Source of the DNA: Papaver somniferum
Taxonomy: Eukaryota; Streptophyta; Magnoliopsida; Ranunculales; Papaveraceae
Length of the DNA stretch: 64,000 nucleotides
Direction of reading: 5' to 3'
NCBI RefSeq assembly: GCF_003573695.1
Contig: NC_039358.1
Location: forward strand, 153,564,920-153,628,919
In this document: in pieces, positions 1 to 10,810 of the stretch
How positions within the stretch are numbered: position 1 is the stretch's first letter
Layout of the letters: every line of letters begins with the position of its first letter
Made by a program: the position numbers and the translations under genes
Notes under the pieces: model-generated
The model's input: the letters and a program-made list of their open reading frames with translations, nothing else
Database searches by the model: none
Told to the model about the DNA's origin: nothing

Positions 1-2229
1 GTCTTAGCAGGTTTGAAGGAACGAGCAAGATTTGAAGTATTAACTCATGTACTGTTAGTGGAATCGTAAACAGGTAAGAGTTGAAAGTTACCATTTTTGC
101 AGACGCTGATGTGAGAATCTTTATTCCATGATTCGTTGTTTTGTTGAATCCTGCGCTTTGAATGATGCGCTGAATGTTATGCATCTGTCACAGCCACTTT
201 GCAAGAATGACTGACTCCCATGATGACACTTTCAAAGACGATGTTTCCAGGGATGACATCTCCGCGGGTGCAACTTCAAGAAATGGTACTTCTGGGACCT
301 CTGAGTGATGGTGAGAGATCCTTCATACTGAGTTGTACTCCTGGTTATTTCATCAACTATACCACAAGATTATCGTGTATTGAGGTTTCAGATCAATGTA
401 GACTCCTCGGAAATGGAAGAAAGTATTCGGAGCGGAGCACCCAGAAGTAAGGACTGCAGGATGTTAGCAAATGACGTGCAGTCCCCAACCGTTTCTTTGG
501 TGAGTTGTTAGTGCTCCTTGTGTCATGACTTTTTCCTGCCCGTGCAATTAGGATCACGAGACCAAGGTTTTGTTATTTCTTTTCAGACCTTTTCTCCATC
601 GATTGACGGTCTTCAACTTGTTCCCAGGCGAACAATTCAGGAATCCAGTACTGATGAAGAAGTCGATGTAAATATCTCTTTCGTGCAGATGATCACGACA
701 TCTCCTTGAATGAAATAATAATAATTTTTGTTGATGAATCCAGGAAGAAACCATTGTAGATAAGAATCATGTTGATGAAGTGCACTCTTATTTGGGACAT
801 GGGAATATGGAGAATTCCCGAATCGAATGGAGACAATGGTGTTGTCAACGGAGATTCTGGCATTGTCGAGGCTTCAAATGATTGAGAGACTCCCTTAGTA
901 AGTATATCTCCTGTAATTTCTTCAAAGAAGTATGATATCGCTGATTCGTGAATGAATGAATGAAAATACATGTGAATTTATGGATAACTTTGCCGAAATA
1001 CGTCACCAGAAAATTTCAGACTTCAGATTTTACTAGAAACGCTGTAGAATCCTCGTCCGAAGTCAGATTTTCTCGGTTTGCATATGTATCTTCAAGCCCA
1101 GGAAATTTCCAAGCTTTAAAAGAAGCTCTTTGAAGTTTGAGCATGTTTAGGGCCTGAAAAAGGCGAAATAGTGAACTTCCAGGAGACCTTCAGAACTTTT
1201 CCAGATTGCATGTTGTCCGATGTTTTGGCCACATCTGTTAGCTCGTTCATCCGATTGCTATGAAATTTTGATATGTAGTAAACATCCATACGAAGATAAT
1301 GGTATATGACCCAACCTTAAATTCCTTATCAATTCTCCCAGTTCTCCGTTGAATACATGGCAGTGTAAAATCTCTTCAGCTGAGCTTGTTTGAAAACGTG
1401 TTTCATGACTTCTACACTATTTGCGCATGTCTTGGGTGCATAATAAGGAACTTAGATGATGTTAGTTCACTTACATTCTGAATTTTATGGTTGTGTTGGG
1501 TTTCCACGCTTGAATCATTCTAATCCCATGTAATCTTCACATTAGGTGCCAAATGCTGAAGTTGGGAATAATGGATCCAACAATGATGACTTGAGCAACT
1601 ATGGCCGTTGATAATGAGACCTCCATCCCTGTACCTCAAGGTCATGGAAAGCTTGTTGTTGATGCCGTGGAGGTGACTGAAACTCCAATTTTGCGTGGGA
1701 TGGTGGAACCCGAATCGAGAATGGAAGAAGCTGCTTCAACCGAAGTTGTTCCTATGATTGCTGACGCTGCTCCAGCGACTGAGAACCGGATAATAGTGCA
1801 TGAGTATCCCAACGCAGGGACTGCTTTTACTCCTTCATTTGGTGAGATACTCCCATATCGCATTTGTTGGTGGATTTAGCGTTCCCATTAGATATGCTGC
1901 TATGTACAAGAAACCGTGGAAGACGTATGGGCACATCGTCGTTACCAAGGATCCGGAGCATAGTTATTTCTTGACGAGGCAAGTAGAAGCCATCTTGCGT
2001 GTTATAAATGATATCCGCATCAAATGGAAATACTGTCACCCGGGATGTACTCTTTGATTGGGAGTACAACTTGAAGAAAGCTGAAGAACTTGGCTTCAAT
2101 CTGAAATGGCTTCGTCAAAAGATTGATGCTATCAGGAAAGCAGTGGAAGGTGACACTCCTTTCACCACCAGTGATGCCGTGTTGAAGATGGATGAAGTTC
2201 TCCAAAGACCGAAAAGGCTAGAACCATGA
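1..2229 (+). pseudogene. Plant mobile domain (PMD) gene, 3' exons, antisense to gag of element A
   Basis: This is the downstream part of the PMD gene that is more complete in element C (50367-53995). Around 300-350 the peptide LSDGERSFILSCTPG matches the C copy. Splice sites match C in position: donor after 499, acceptor before 587, donor after 667, acceptor before 744, donor after 897, acceptor before 1546. The last exon (1546-2229) encodes the C-terminal block with ENRIIVHEY, GGFSVPIRYA and VLFDWEYNLKKAEELGFN, but in several frames and with stops near 1610 and 1878, so it is a pseudogene. The 5' exons lie left of the window. PMD proteins include the Arabidopsis MAIN/MAIL family; a function for this copy is not shown. 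Confidence 0.75.
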
Positions 2230-3167
2230 TTATAGATATAATCTTTGCTACTTCATCCAGTGAGCCTTTTACATTCACGAACTAGTTGATGAGTTGAGCG
2301 TCCGTAAGATGAAGGTGTACTGAGAGTTCAACCTGAATGCTCCTGAAAGCATAACTTTACCACGAACTGGCTTTGTCAGTGAGTCGACATTGTTGCGGTA
2401 GATGGCATCAAGAGTTTTCATACTGGATGTGATTGGTGAAGAGAGAAAGTTCCTCAATCATGCAGGGGCTTGTGACATAGCGAAAACCCGTTGATGAAGT
2501 TTCACGGAATCACCTCAGGTTCCCGGTGTATATTGAAGGAGTTAGCGCCATCCATGATGTTGCATATGCTTCAGAAGTCTTATCATGGGATAATGAAGAC
2601 TTATCGTTTAGTTACACTTTGATCGTGCTGGTGTTGAATCAATGTGTCATCGTCGAGATATTTGTGCTGAAGCTGTACTCTTTGATTGGGAGTACAATTT
2701 GATGGCTTTTTTAGATGCTTGAGCGTTGAAACGTATATTCCTTAAGCATCGAATGTCTTAGGGGTTTGATCGTCTCGGCCCTGGAGTATCTTCTGTTGAT
2801 TCACATCCCTTTCGTTGCAGTAGTGGGATTCGACACTTGTGCAGACATCAGAGCTTTCTGATTTTGTGGAACACATGGACTTGCAGGAGAAACGCCCAAA
2901 GTGTTTTTGCCATGTTTGGACGTCAATAATGAATATTTCAGTGCTTGATTCGGAGAAACGTCAGATTCAACCACTTGGTAAAATACTAATGCGGTGAAGC
3001 TACCATTCATAACGTCTTGTAGAGTTGCTAGCATAATTAAGTCCCCATGCTAGGATAGCATGTGGGGAAATAAATGACATAGACATGGAATGAGACTTCC
3101 TGAGCGCGGAACCTCTTGATGAATGTCTATGCATATTTTGCAGGTTCTTGCTTCAACCTCGTCGAAA
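2230..3167. other. Non-coding spacer of element A between the PMD gene and the gag/protease region
   Basis: No convincing gene. The stretch is shared with B (15302-16196) and D (61776-62580, opposite orientation). It holds a second short copy of the PMD exon piece GTACTCTTTGATTGGGAGTA near 2668-2692, first seen near 2047. A 60-codon minus-strand ORF (2275-2457) recurs in D at the same length, but the DNA copies are so close that this says little about function. Confidence 0.6.
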
Positions 3168-3711
3168 TTACTCAAAGTACTCTGATGAAGGAATGTCCGT
3201 CAAATCTTCTGGATTAGAACTTTCTTCGTTGGAGAGATGTGTAACCAAAGGCGCTTTGTAAGTACTCATCTTTTCAGCATGGATCCACGCTCGTCTGAAG
3301 GACATGTCATATCCTGGATCTTCTTGATTGATTATGTGAAACTTGGTTTCTGTCCAGGTTGAACTTATGTTCACTTTGAGAATGATGTAGCCATAAGTAT
3401 TTCCGAGCGCTCCTTCAAGGTCTCTGATTGAGATGGAGCATGAGTATCTTCTTGTCGAGTGATGCATGTGGATCCGATGGTTTTCAGTGGAATTTTGTTG
3501 ATGGAGGTGTCAGCATCGATCAACGTTCTTCCAAATTCGTTTCTTCTGAGATTGACTGTGGTAAGCAGTCCCCAGTCGTACATATCTTGGTCTGTGGTTG
3601 GAGGCTCAAGAAGTATTTTCGGAATGGACTTCTTGACATGATGTGGTTCAGTACTGTGAACATGTCTCTCCTTTGTGCCTTCGACAGATAACGCAATTCA
3701 TGTTCGACCAA
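3168..3711 (-). pseudogene. Retropepsin-like protease remnant of element A
   Basis: Minus-strand frames give, in order, LRYLSKAQRRDMF, then YDWGLLTTVNLRRNEFGRTLIDADTSIN, then a second-frame block ending GYDMSFRRAWIHAEK. The order matches the protease of element C. The usual catalytic Asp-Thr/Ser-Gly is replaced by Asp-Ala-Asp, and the VLGR-type second motif has become MSFRR. At least two frameshifts separate the blocks. It is recognisable only by comparison with C and B. Confidence 0.65.
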
Positions 3712-3803
3712 GGATTGAACTGCCTCTTTGATAGGTTGTTCAGAGAGTGTAAGGTTTTGACTGGGTGAGGATTCTTGTGTACTCCTTCAGTCCCCAGTTG
3801 AAG

Positions 3804-3989
3804 CTATTGTAGATCAACCTTCTCTTTGAAAATGTGCTTCAAAACTCCGCAGTCGCTTGTGGGATGATTGACGAACCTGTGGAAGCGGCAGTAACGAGGA
3901 CTTTCCATGTCTTCTTCAGTTGGTTCTTTCTTGATATATGGAAACTTGATTGCACCATCTTGGACCCAGACATCCAGGAGTTCGATCAC
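3804..3989 (-). pseudogene. Gag C-terminal Cys/His box remnant of element A
   Basis: The frame encodes VQDGAIKFPYIKKEPTEED followed by YCRFHRFVNHPTSDC. A CxxH...HxxxxC box of this type, followed by a Leu/Lys helix, is typical of Tat-lineage gag proteins, where it stands in for a CCHC knuckle. It corresponds to C 48662-48858 but is separated from the main gag block by frame breaks. Confidence 0.65.
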
Positions 3990-4172
3990 TTCTTTAATGG
4001 AAAAAGGAAAGTCAGGTGCTTCTTGATCAGGAACTCTTGTGCGTTGGTCAGAGGCTTGTGCATCTTGCTTATCCTTCCTTTGTGCTTTTGAAGGAGCTGA
4101 GCTATGCTTGCGCGGAGGTTTGGCTTTCCATTTGCTCCCTTATGCAACAATGTTTGTGTAAGGCTGGAGGTT

Positions 4173-5296
4173 TTACTTCTTCTTGATCAGACGTCTGCTA
4201 CCTCGAGTGTCTCGCGGTTCTTCAACCTTTGTAGCTTTTGTTCTTTCCAGTAAAGCGGGTGCAGTAGTTTCCGATCTCTTTGCCGCTTCATGAAGCTCTG
4301 AGAAGGTATGAAAACAGATATTTTCCAATAAAGCTCTGTAGACCGGGATCATGCCGTTGATACACAAGTCTACCAGTTGCTGCTCCGTGACGTTCGGATC
4401 ATGGCAATCCAACGCTTGAACTCTGAACCTTTTCACATAATCGTTAGGATGTTCGTTGTTCCTTTGAAACATACTTCCGAGATCAGAGAGGGTAATTTGC
4501 TCTGAAGCGAAGAAATACTTCCTATAGAAAGCATTAACCATTTCTCCCCAACCGTTGATAGTTCCTGGTGCGATGTTGTTGTACCAGGTGTATGCTCTCC
4601 ATTTCAAGGATTTTGAAAATTATTTGAGGCGAACAACATGGTTATGCTCATGTTCACCCAAATCTTCCAGGAACCGAGAAACATGTTCCCGAGCATTTTC
4701 GGTTTCGTCGTACAAAGTAAAGGTTGGAGAGATATAACCTTTTGGAAGAGGAATCCTCTGCGTAGCAGCAGGATATGGAGGTTGGTGATGATGGACATGT
4801 GGGGTCTTTTCCTTTCCACGGTTCTCCAGAAGGCGTTCCAAATCCTCCCGAGTGATGAAGTTTGATGACTCCTTCGCCGATGAATCGTCTTCAGCTTTGC
4901 GGACTTCATCATCATCTACTGTATGAATCGAAATTACCTCAGGATAAGCGTCTGAGGATTTTTCCTTCTCTTTTCCTTTTCCTTGGGTCTTTCCTGACAT
5001 TGTATCAGTGAGAGCCTTCAGTTGATTAAATAGCTCCTTCTGTGCTGTAGCCATATCGGTTTGATTCTTTGCAAGAGTCTCTTGCACTTTGATGAGATCA
5101 GCAATGGTAGGTGGGTTTCTCTGATTTCCTCAGGGGAACGACCAAACAGGGGATGTGCTCCAGTCTGATGAGGAGTGACGCCACCGCCATTGTTGGAAGC
5201 AGGAATGGTTTCTGGAATATCATCATTAGTGTCGTTGCTAGTGGTAGCATAATTTATGTTAGGATCTGCGATCATGCGTGACCTAAGATCAACCAT
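4173..5296 (-). pseudogene. Gag of element A, broken by frameshifts
   Basis: It starts at 5296 with MVDLRSRMIADPN and ends near 4173 with DTRGSRRLIKKK. Three pieces in different frames (5296-5018, 5087-4620, 4607-4173) add up to one gag: a Thr/Asn-rich N terminus, the FITREDLERLLENRGK segment, and the Retrotrans_gag core (RAYTWYNNIAPGTINGWGEM, then NAFYRKYF and VTEQQLVDLCINGM). The intact B copy (17233-18312) shows the uninterrupted order. Breaks fall near 5100 and 4610. The product would be the virus-like-particle shell protein of the element. Confidence 0.85.
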
Positions 5297-5333
5297 CTTG
5301 TGAAAGCTTGAGATTGCAACCGAGAGATTAATC

Positions 5334-5350
5334 TCCCACTGTGGTCGCCA
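5334..5350 (-). other. Primer binding site of element A
   Basis: On the minus strand TGGCGACCACAGTGGGA lies 3 nt inside the 5' LTR edge (5354). The same sequence and spacing occur in B, C and D. The TGGCGAC start resembles Tat/Ogre primer sites attributed to tRNA-Arg; the exact tRNA was not checked. Confidence 0.8.
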
Positions 5351-5353
5351 ATC

Positions 5354-5985
5354 TGTAGATGGGGAAAAACGATTTGCTGGTTTTTAAGGAATTGAGGAGA
5401 CGACCGTACGGAGGAGACTCCTCGAACCGAGTGAAATGTTAAACCTCACACAGATGCACCGCTGCAAAGGGGGTGCTTTAGATTCGAGAGATCAATCTGT
5501 AGTACTCCGGCCTAAATCAAGACAATGACCGTTCCAGAGTAAATTCGGTCACAAGAGAGGATGGGTTGATCTGTAGGAGGGAAGCTGGGAAATGTGTGGA
5601 ATCAATGGTAATCAAAGATTGTGGGTGTGTGAATTCTGAATATGATAAGCTCTGAATGATTGAAATTTCTCAATTGAGAGTAGTTGCTCAATTGATGAGT
5701 TGATGATCTCGTGTTGTCGATGAGACGTGAGATTGATGATACTGTTGATGTTGACCCTCAATCATGATTCAGAGACTTATTTATATTGCTGGAATTTTAG
5801 ACACCATGACCCCATGAAGTGTGACAGTTGATGGAATCAAGGAGTGGGGAAGTGGAGATCGTGTTTGAAACCAGTTGCTCAACGTGTAGAGACTTGGTCG
5901 ATTTTCCACCCACTACCTCGTGAATTCCTTCAACTGATTGCACGACTTGCTCACATTCCATCGTGTGTTTGAACACACATGCCGT
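5354..5985 (-). repeat. 5' LTR of element A, inner part
   Basis: It starts TGTAGATGGGGAAAAACG on the plus strand, matching the inner LTR ends of B, C and D. It is cut at 5985 by W and resumes at 12339. It contains the probable TATA box. Confidence 0.85.
5777..5786 (-). promoter_or_regulatory. Probable LTR TATA box of element A
   Basis: TATAAATAAG on the minus strand. The same motif sits at the equivalent place in B (18751-18760), the C 5' LTR (46881-46890) and the C 3' LTR (58711-58720), about 430 bp before the LTR end in C. Confidence 0.6.
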
Positions 5986-7454
5986 TGATAGACACATTTT
6001 TGTGTCTAGTTTGTCTCGATTCTATATATTGATAATGCTCATTTTTGTACTTATTATGGTGTTTTATGTGTGTGTAGGTATTTTTGGCCAATAAACATTT
6101 TTGGAAAAATCGGCTCGAAAAGTTGCGTGGGGCAACCCCGGAGGACACTTGCTATTCGAACCCCTCAAATGGATAAGGGGTGACTAATTACTAAGGGGCA
6201 TCCATTTCCAGGCAACTGCTAGAGGGAGACCAGCACAGGATAGGGGGAGGTCATCTTCATCGTTTTAAAAACTGAAATTGGCGGGAAATTTTGTGCATGC
6301 AACTACAGAGTTGGGGATTGATTTCAAAGGTGTTTTAGTGAGATTCAATCGCCAGAATTGATTGGGCTGGACTGATTCAACTAAACAAGCCTGGTATACG
6401 TTTGTTTGGATCGAATTGGGCTAGAAACCGAGTTGGAGCTAAACAGGGAAAGTGTTTTTACACGGACCCTATTGAGATTATTTTTAGAAGTTAGAGAGAC
6501 TAAAGACCTAAAAATCTTTCCAAAGATACATACTATATGGAAGGAAGAGTTTGAGATAAGTTGGAAAGCTCAGAAACGCGTGAAGAAACAATTGGGAAAG
6601 AGATTATTGCCGTAACTGCCAAGAAAAAAAAGAAGATTTCGAGAAGTTTTGGGGAGATTAAATCGCTTGTTGGCATATATAAGTTGCTGGGAGTTCATAG
6701 AAGGGAGTCGAGACTTTGGGGGACCGAGCTGAGGGCTTGGTGAAGCTGCAGAGGTGAAAATCAAGAGTTGCAGAGAAGACGTTTCTGCTGCTGAAGAACA
6801 ACGTCGTAGAACACTTCGCAACTTAGCAAGAAACCGTTACCTAATCTTTCAAATCCAATACCTTTGTAACAGCTTTGCAACAACTATTCCTGTTAGAATT
6901 TATTTGTAAGGGCAGCTTCCGTAACAGTGGATTCTGTAACAATTATATCTGTTACAGATTCACTTCTTCAATAAAAACACCTATTTGAGCCATGATTAAA
7001 TATTTTGAGCGTGTTTTTGACATGAGGAGCTAAACCCCAACACTGGGATGATGGAGGAAGCCCTATTTCACAATCACTTGGTAACTATAATTGATTCTTT
7101 ATGACTTTTGCACTTGTTTTAATCGATTTATGATTTTCTTGATTAGTTGTGATTTTGTTTGATGTCGCATGCTGGGTTTTAGGAACTTTTGATGCGTCAT
7201 GCTTGTGATTTACATCTAATGCTTTATAAAATCTACTTTTGGCAAAGAAAAGAGTCAACAAAAGAGCTAGAATTGTTATGAGTCATCATATGAACCAATT
7301 GAATGTGATTAGTGGTGAAATCCTAAGTCTCAGTACCTCTCGATCGTGACAACCTTGTGAATATATTTTTAGTATTTTTATTCTTAGTTCTTAAATCAAA
7401 CCTTTACACAATCCGAGTTGAACGAACTTTACTACCACTTTCAAAACTACATCA
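5986..7454 (+). repeat. 5' LTR of W
   Basis: It is 1469 bp and pairs with 10846-12333. A TATA-like CATATATAAG lies near 6675 and a poly(A) signal AATAAA at 6970. Compared with the 3' LTR it has a cluster of 1-7 nt indels between about 6305 and 6690. Confidence 0.92.
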
Positions 7455-7459
7455 ATTTT

Positions 7460-7476
7460 TGGCGCCGCCGACGCGG
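7460..7476 (+). other. Primer binding site of W
   Basis: TGGCGCCGCCGACGCGG begins 5 nt after the LTR. Its first 8 bases match the 3' end of tRNA-Asp, as used by many plant Gypsy elements; the rest is diverged. Confidence 0.75.
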
Positions 7477-7996
7477 ATTTGTATTAGGTTTTAGGTTTAT
7501 TTATTTTTTTGTTCTTTTTTACGCCTTTGGTATTTTTTGATTCTTTTCAGATTGAGCGAAGCTACAAGGAAAGAAAAAGTACTATAAAAGGAAAGCATCG
7601 CCAAAGAAGGAAAGAAGAAGGAATCCGAAAGGAGTGAAGAAGAATATTTTGTATATAGTTATTTTGTTTTATTTTTAGAAACTGTAAATAGGGTTTTAGT
7701 TTTTGTAATTTTTCTTTTTATTTTTGGACACTTTTTGGACTTTATTTTTGGACTGGACATTATTTTTTAAAACCCTACGGAAGGGTTAAGATTAAATATA
7801 AACTGTTTGCAGGGAAGGACGACAGTTACGATACTGTCTCGGCCCCTCGGGTTCGTACACTGACATCGGAGTCGGTGGCCTGAGTCGACTTCAACGGTTC
7901 ATCGCCCGTCTGGTACGGGAGGTAAGACTCTATCCACCCACGAATCCCCTGTCAGTGGGTTTTATTTTGTGTGACAACTCACACCCCTGCAATAGA
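7477..7996 (+). other. Untranslated leader of W
   Basis: No ORF. A T-rich first half is followed by a GC-rich segment (7800-7960) with short inverted repeats such as CCCAC at 7937 pairing with GTGGG at 7955. It could be a packaging or dimerisation leader, by position only. Confidence 0.45.
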
Positions 7997-8437
7997 ATGT
8001 CGAACTGGTATTACAAGAGCCAATACAACGAATATCCGACTGAGTTTCAAAATGGACGTTACTACTTTGACCATAATGTGAATAGTGGTTGGGAACATCA
8101 GCCTTTTCAAGGTTATGGCTCATACCTTGATGAGCCCAATTACTATCCACACACGCACCGGTCATACGAGCAAAATTCTTATATTTCTCCTTTAGAAGAG
8201 TCCCTCAGGAAATTAGAGGAGTCGACACGTAAGTTAGCTGAGATGAATAACTTAGTTTATGACGAAAGAGAACTTTCTATAGAGGAATCCTTCAAGTTGA
8301 TAGCTGAGACGAACGAAAGAATTGCTCGAAATAATCTTAATTTCCAATACAGTGATTCCAATAGTACCCTTGAAAATGAGGATAGTTATTTGCATAATCA
8401 AGATGATGATGATAAATTGGTAACACTACTTGTTTAG
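7997..8437 (+). pseudogene. W protein of unknown family, N-terminal part
   Basis: The ATG at 7997 opens MSNWYYKSQYNEYPTEF, chosen over an upstream in-frame GTG. The first 60 residues are rich in Tyr, Asn and Gly. Residues about 64-112 (SPLEESLRKLEESTRKLAE onward) look like a coiled coil, and an acidic Asp run precedes the TAG at 8435-8437. The reading continues in another frame at 8437, so the stop reflects a frameshift. Z encodes a protein with the same layout (Tyr/Gln/Gly-rich start, then acidic). I do not recognise the family; it could be a strongly diverged structural protein, but no gag signature is visible. Confidence 0.6.
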
Positions 8438-9522
8438 ATGAGGTTCAACCATTTTCATGTTATTATGATGATTATGATGTAGATAGTGTTGATGAAGAAT
8501 TTGAAATATGTAGGCATAGTGATCAGGAATTTGTTACTCCAAATGAACTTTATGATGATAGTGTTATTTCTGGTTCAGATCCCGATAATTTTAATGATTA
8601 TTCACCTATTCAAAAGGACGAGGATTTGATTAGAGATACCACTTCTTTAGATGATGTAGTATTTCCTTTTGATTACGAAGTCGATAATGGTTTAGAGGAA
8701 TGAGTTTATTCTGAGAATACCGTTTTAGAGTCTAGCGATTTAGAAACAATGGTCTTAGACGAAGAAAATGAACTCGTACAGCTATTAAATATGAGTGAGG
8801 ATGCGTCACTTGAGTATAACCTAGAAGAAGCGATTGACTATTTTCAGGATTCCAACGATCTAGAAATTAAGGAAATTGTAGCTAGTCTATCTATATATAC
8901 CCAAAAATCTAAGTTTGGGGGTGATTATCATTCTCTATGTGCCTTAACTCTTAGAAAGGTCCCTCACTTCGGACTTGACATATGTGCCTCAACCATTTTG
9001 CAAGATTATCTTCATACACGTTTTCCTGAACCTAGTGATGTCCATAAGGAAGTTCAGTTGTTAGAAACCCATCCTCTAGTTGATGAGGTTAGACCAGGCT
9101 ATGATACCAAGATCGACTTTGTTTTCCCGCCAAATATTTTTCAACCAATTGTGGGAACGTATAAATTTCAGATGTGTCAATTATTTAGTTTTGAGACTAA
9201 ACCTAATTACTTTAAGAGATTAGGGTCGATACATTTGCTTAAGATTGACCACCAGTTTCATCGTGGTCGATTGTGTGAGTCAAAACTTATTGACTTTAAG
9301 GGTCCTCAATTATTCAGGTTCTTATTATGTGCTTTTAAATTTTTACTTGAGTTTCTTCAGACTCTAATACCTGAACCGGATCTTAGCTTTGAGGAATTCC
9401 AACCCATGAAAATATTTTATTTGGACCCAGTTATAGAACCTGAACCTGAACCACAGCTAGATGTAGTTGTCTTAAACAGGAAACTAGACAAGGGTGTGCT
9501 TTATTTGTTTATTTTCTTGTAA
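8437..9522 (+). pseudogene. W protein of unknown family, acidic middle and C-terminal part
   Basis: This continues the 7997 reading in the next frame (DEVQPFSCYYDDYDV onward). It has one in-frame TGA at 8701-8703 and is then open for 257 codons from 8749. The middle is very acidic. The C-terminal third carries GLDICASTILQDY and KGPQLFRFLLCAFKF, both conserved in Z (GLDVCASRILLNY; KDPQLFRLLVYGEF), then an EPEPEP run. The two shared motifs define a C-terminal domain common to W and Z that I cannot assign. Confidence 0.6.
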
Positions 9523-9630
9523 GGTTGCATATTCCTTTTATTTGTGATAGCTCTATTTGGTTTTGATGACCCACAAAAATTTCGGCTATTACTTTATGAT
9601 TCTATGAGGTGACTAATCCTTTCTTAGTCT

Positions 9631-9673
9631 GGCTGAAGACTTTAAACTTAGCACTTCTTGGGAGGTAACCCAA
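9631..9673 (+). other. Conserved post-ORF motif of W
   Basis: GACTTTAAAC, then AGC, then GGGAGG and AACCC, shared in order with Z on the minus strand (26771-26813: GACTTTAAAC, AGCG, GAGAGGCAACCC). The protein sequence around it has drifted much more. Confidence 0.6.
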
Positions 9674-9765
9674 CATTCATGCGACACGGTAATATCTTTC
9701 CTTATCTCATTTGCTTCAAATGGTAACAGTTTCTCCTTGTTCATGCTTTTAATTTCATCTTTAGA

Positions 9766-9801
9766 ACATTGAGGACAATGTTAGATTTAAGTTTGGGGGT
9801 A
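9766..9801 (+). other. Internal hairpin plus G-rich purine tract of W
   Basis: ACATTG-AGGA-CAATGT forms a 6-bp stem with an AGGA loop (9766-9781). Seven bases later comes AAGTTTGGGGGTA (9789-9801), nearly identical to the true polypurine tract at 10831. Confidence 0.65.
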
Positions 9802-10680
9802 TGGGAGAAACTTTTTAGTTGCAGTATGAATAAATAAACTCCAGAGCTTAGAAATTTATGCCTATTTAGGATTGCACTAACTAATCTAAGTGGATGGAAG
9901 CATTTTGATCGTAGGAGTTGAGGAACCAATCTGATTAGATGGCAACATCTAGAAGAGTCTATTCATAAAAGCACAGAGCTCAGGTGTTAGAAATAACATG
10001 ATAGTTTCACCATATCTCGTTGAGTCCTTTTCACTTCTATTTTTATTTTATTTTGTTTTTAAACTATGTTTTTCTAAGTGATAGGTGGGGCCCACCATTC
10101 AAGTTGTTACCAATGCTAGGGTGAATTAGAGTGATTGAGTTAGTAAGAAGAAAAAAAATGAAAAAAGAAATGAAAAAGTTGAAAAAAAGAAAGAAAGAAA
10201 GCTGAAAAAATTTCAGTGAATAAAGTCGACCACTGGTTCCTTTGTATATGCCAGATGTGTCGAACTAGAATTAGGATTATCGATCACTGGTTCCCTTGTA
10301 TATGCCAGTGTGTTGATATTAGTCAGACTAGTATCTCAATCCATTAGGATAGGTTCATTTTGGCGGAGGCCTTCAGACAGATATGGGAAACGCCGTTCAC
10401 TTAGTAAACATCAAAACCATCTATGTTTTTCTCTATATCCATCTTCTTGATCTATCCATGTGATTATTTTTGACTCCGGATATTGATGTCCATAGTGCGA
10501 CTATCTGAGTAGAGCTCTGTCACTTTATATGAATTTTAGTATGCTTGAGTGCAAACTCGTGTACAACAATTGGAATTTCTCATCAGGGTATTTCCTCCTG
10601 TAGTCAATAAGTATGCCAACCAAGGAGATTCTTTAGTGCCTTCCAAGGTTCTGTGTAGATAGCTAAGGTCTGGAGTACAT

Positions 10681-10733
10681 ATTTTGTGGGTATATCTCTT
10701 GTAAGCCCTCCCGAGACTATAACTCGGCCACTA
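10681..10733 (+). ncRNA. Conserved 53-nt structured element in W
   Basis: It differs from the Z counterpart (24781-24833, minus) at only four positions. Two of these are the closing pair of a hairpin: CCGAGACTATAACTCGG here (10711-10727), ACGAGACTATAACTCGT in Z. The stem is 5 bp with the loop ACTATAA. No ORF crosses it. The function is unknown; it is listed as an RNA element because of the compensatory change. Confidence 0.55.
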
Positions 10734-10810
10734 TATCTCTTATTGCATACGCTAAATGCAATCGACGATGCCTGCATCAGTGAGTTAGGATTTTTATTTT
10801 ATTTAATTTA

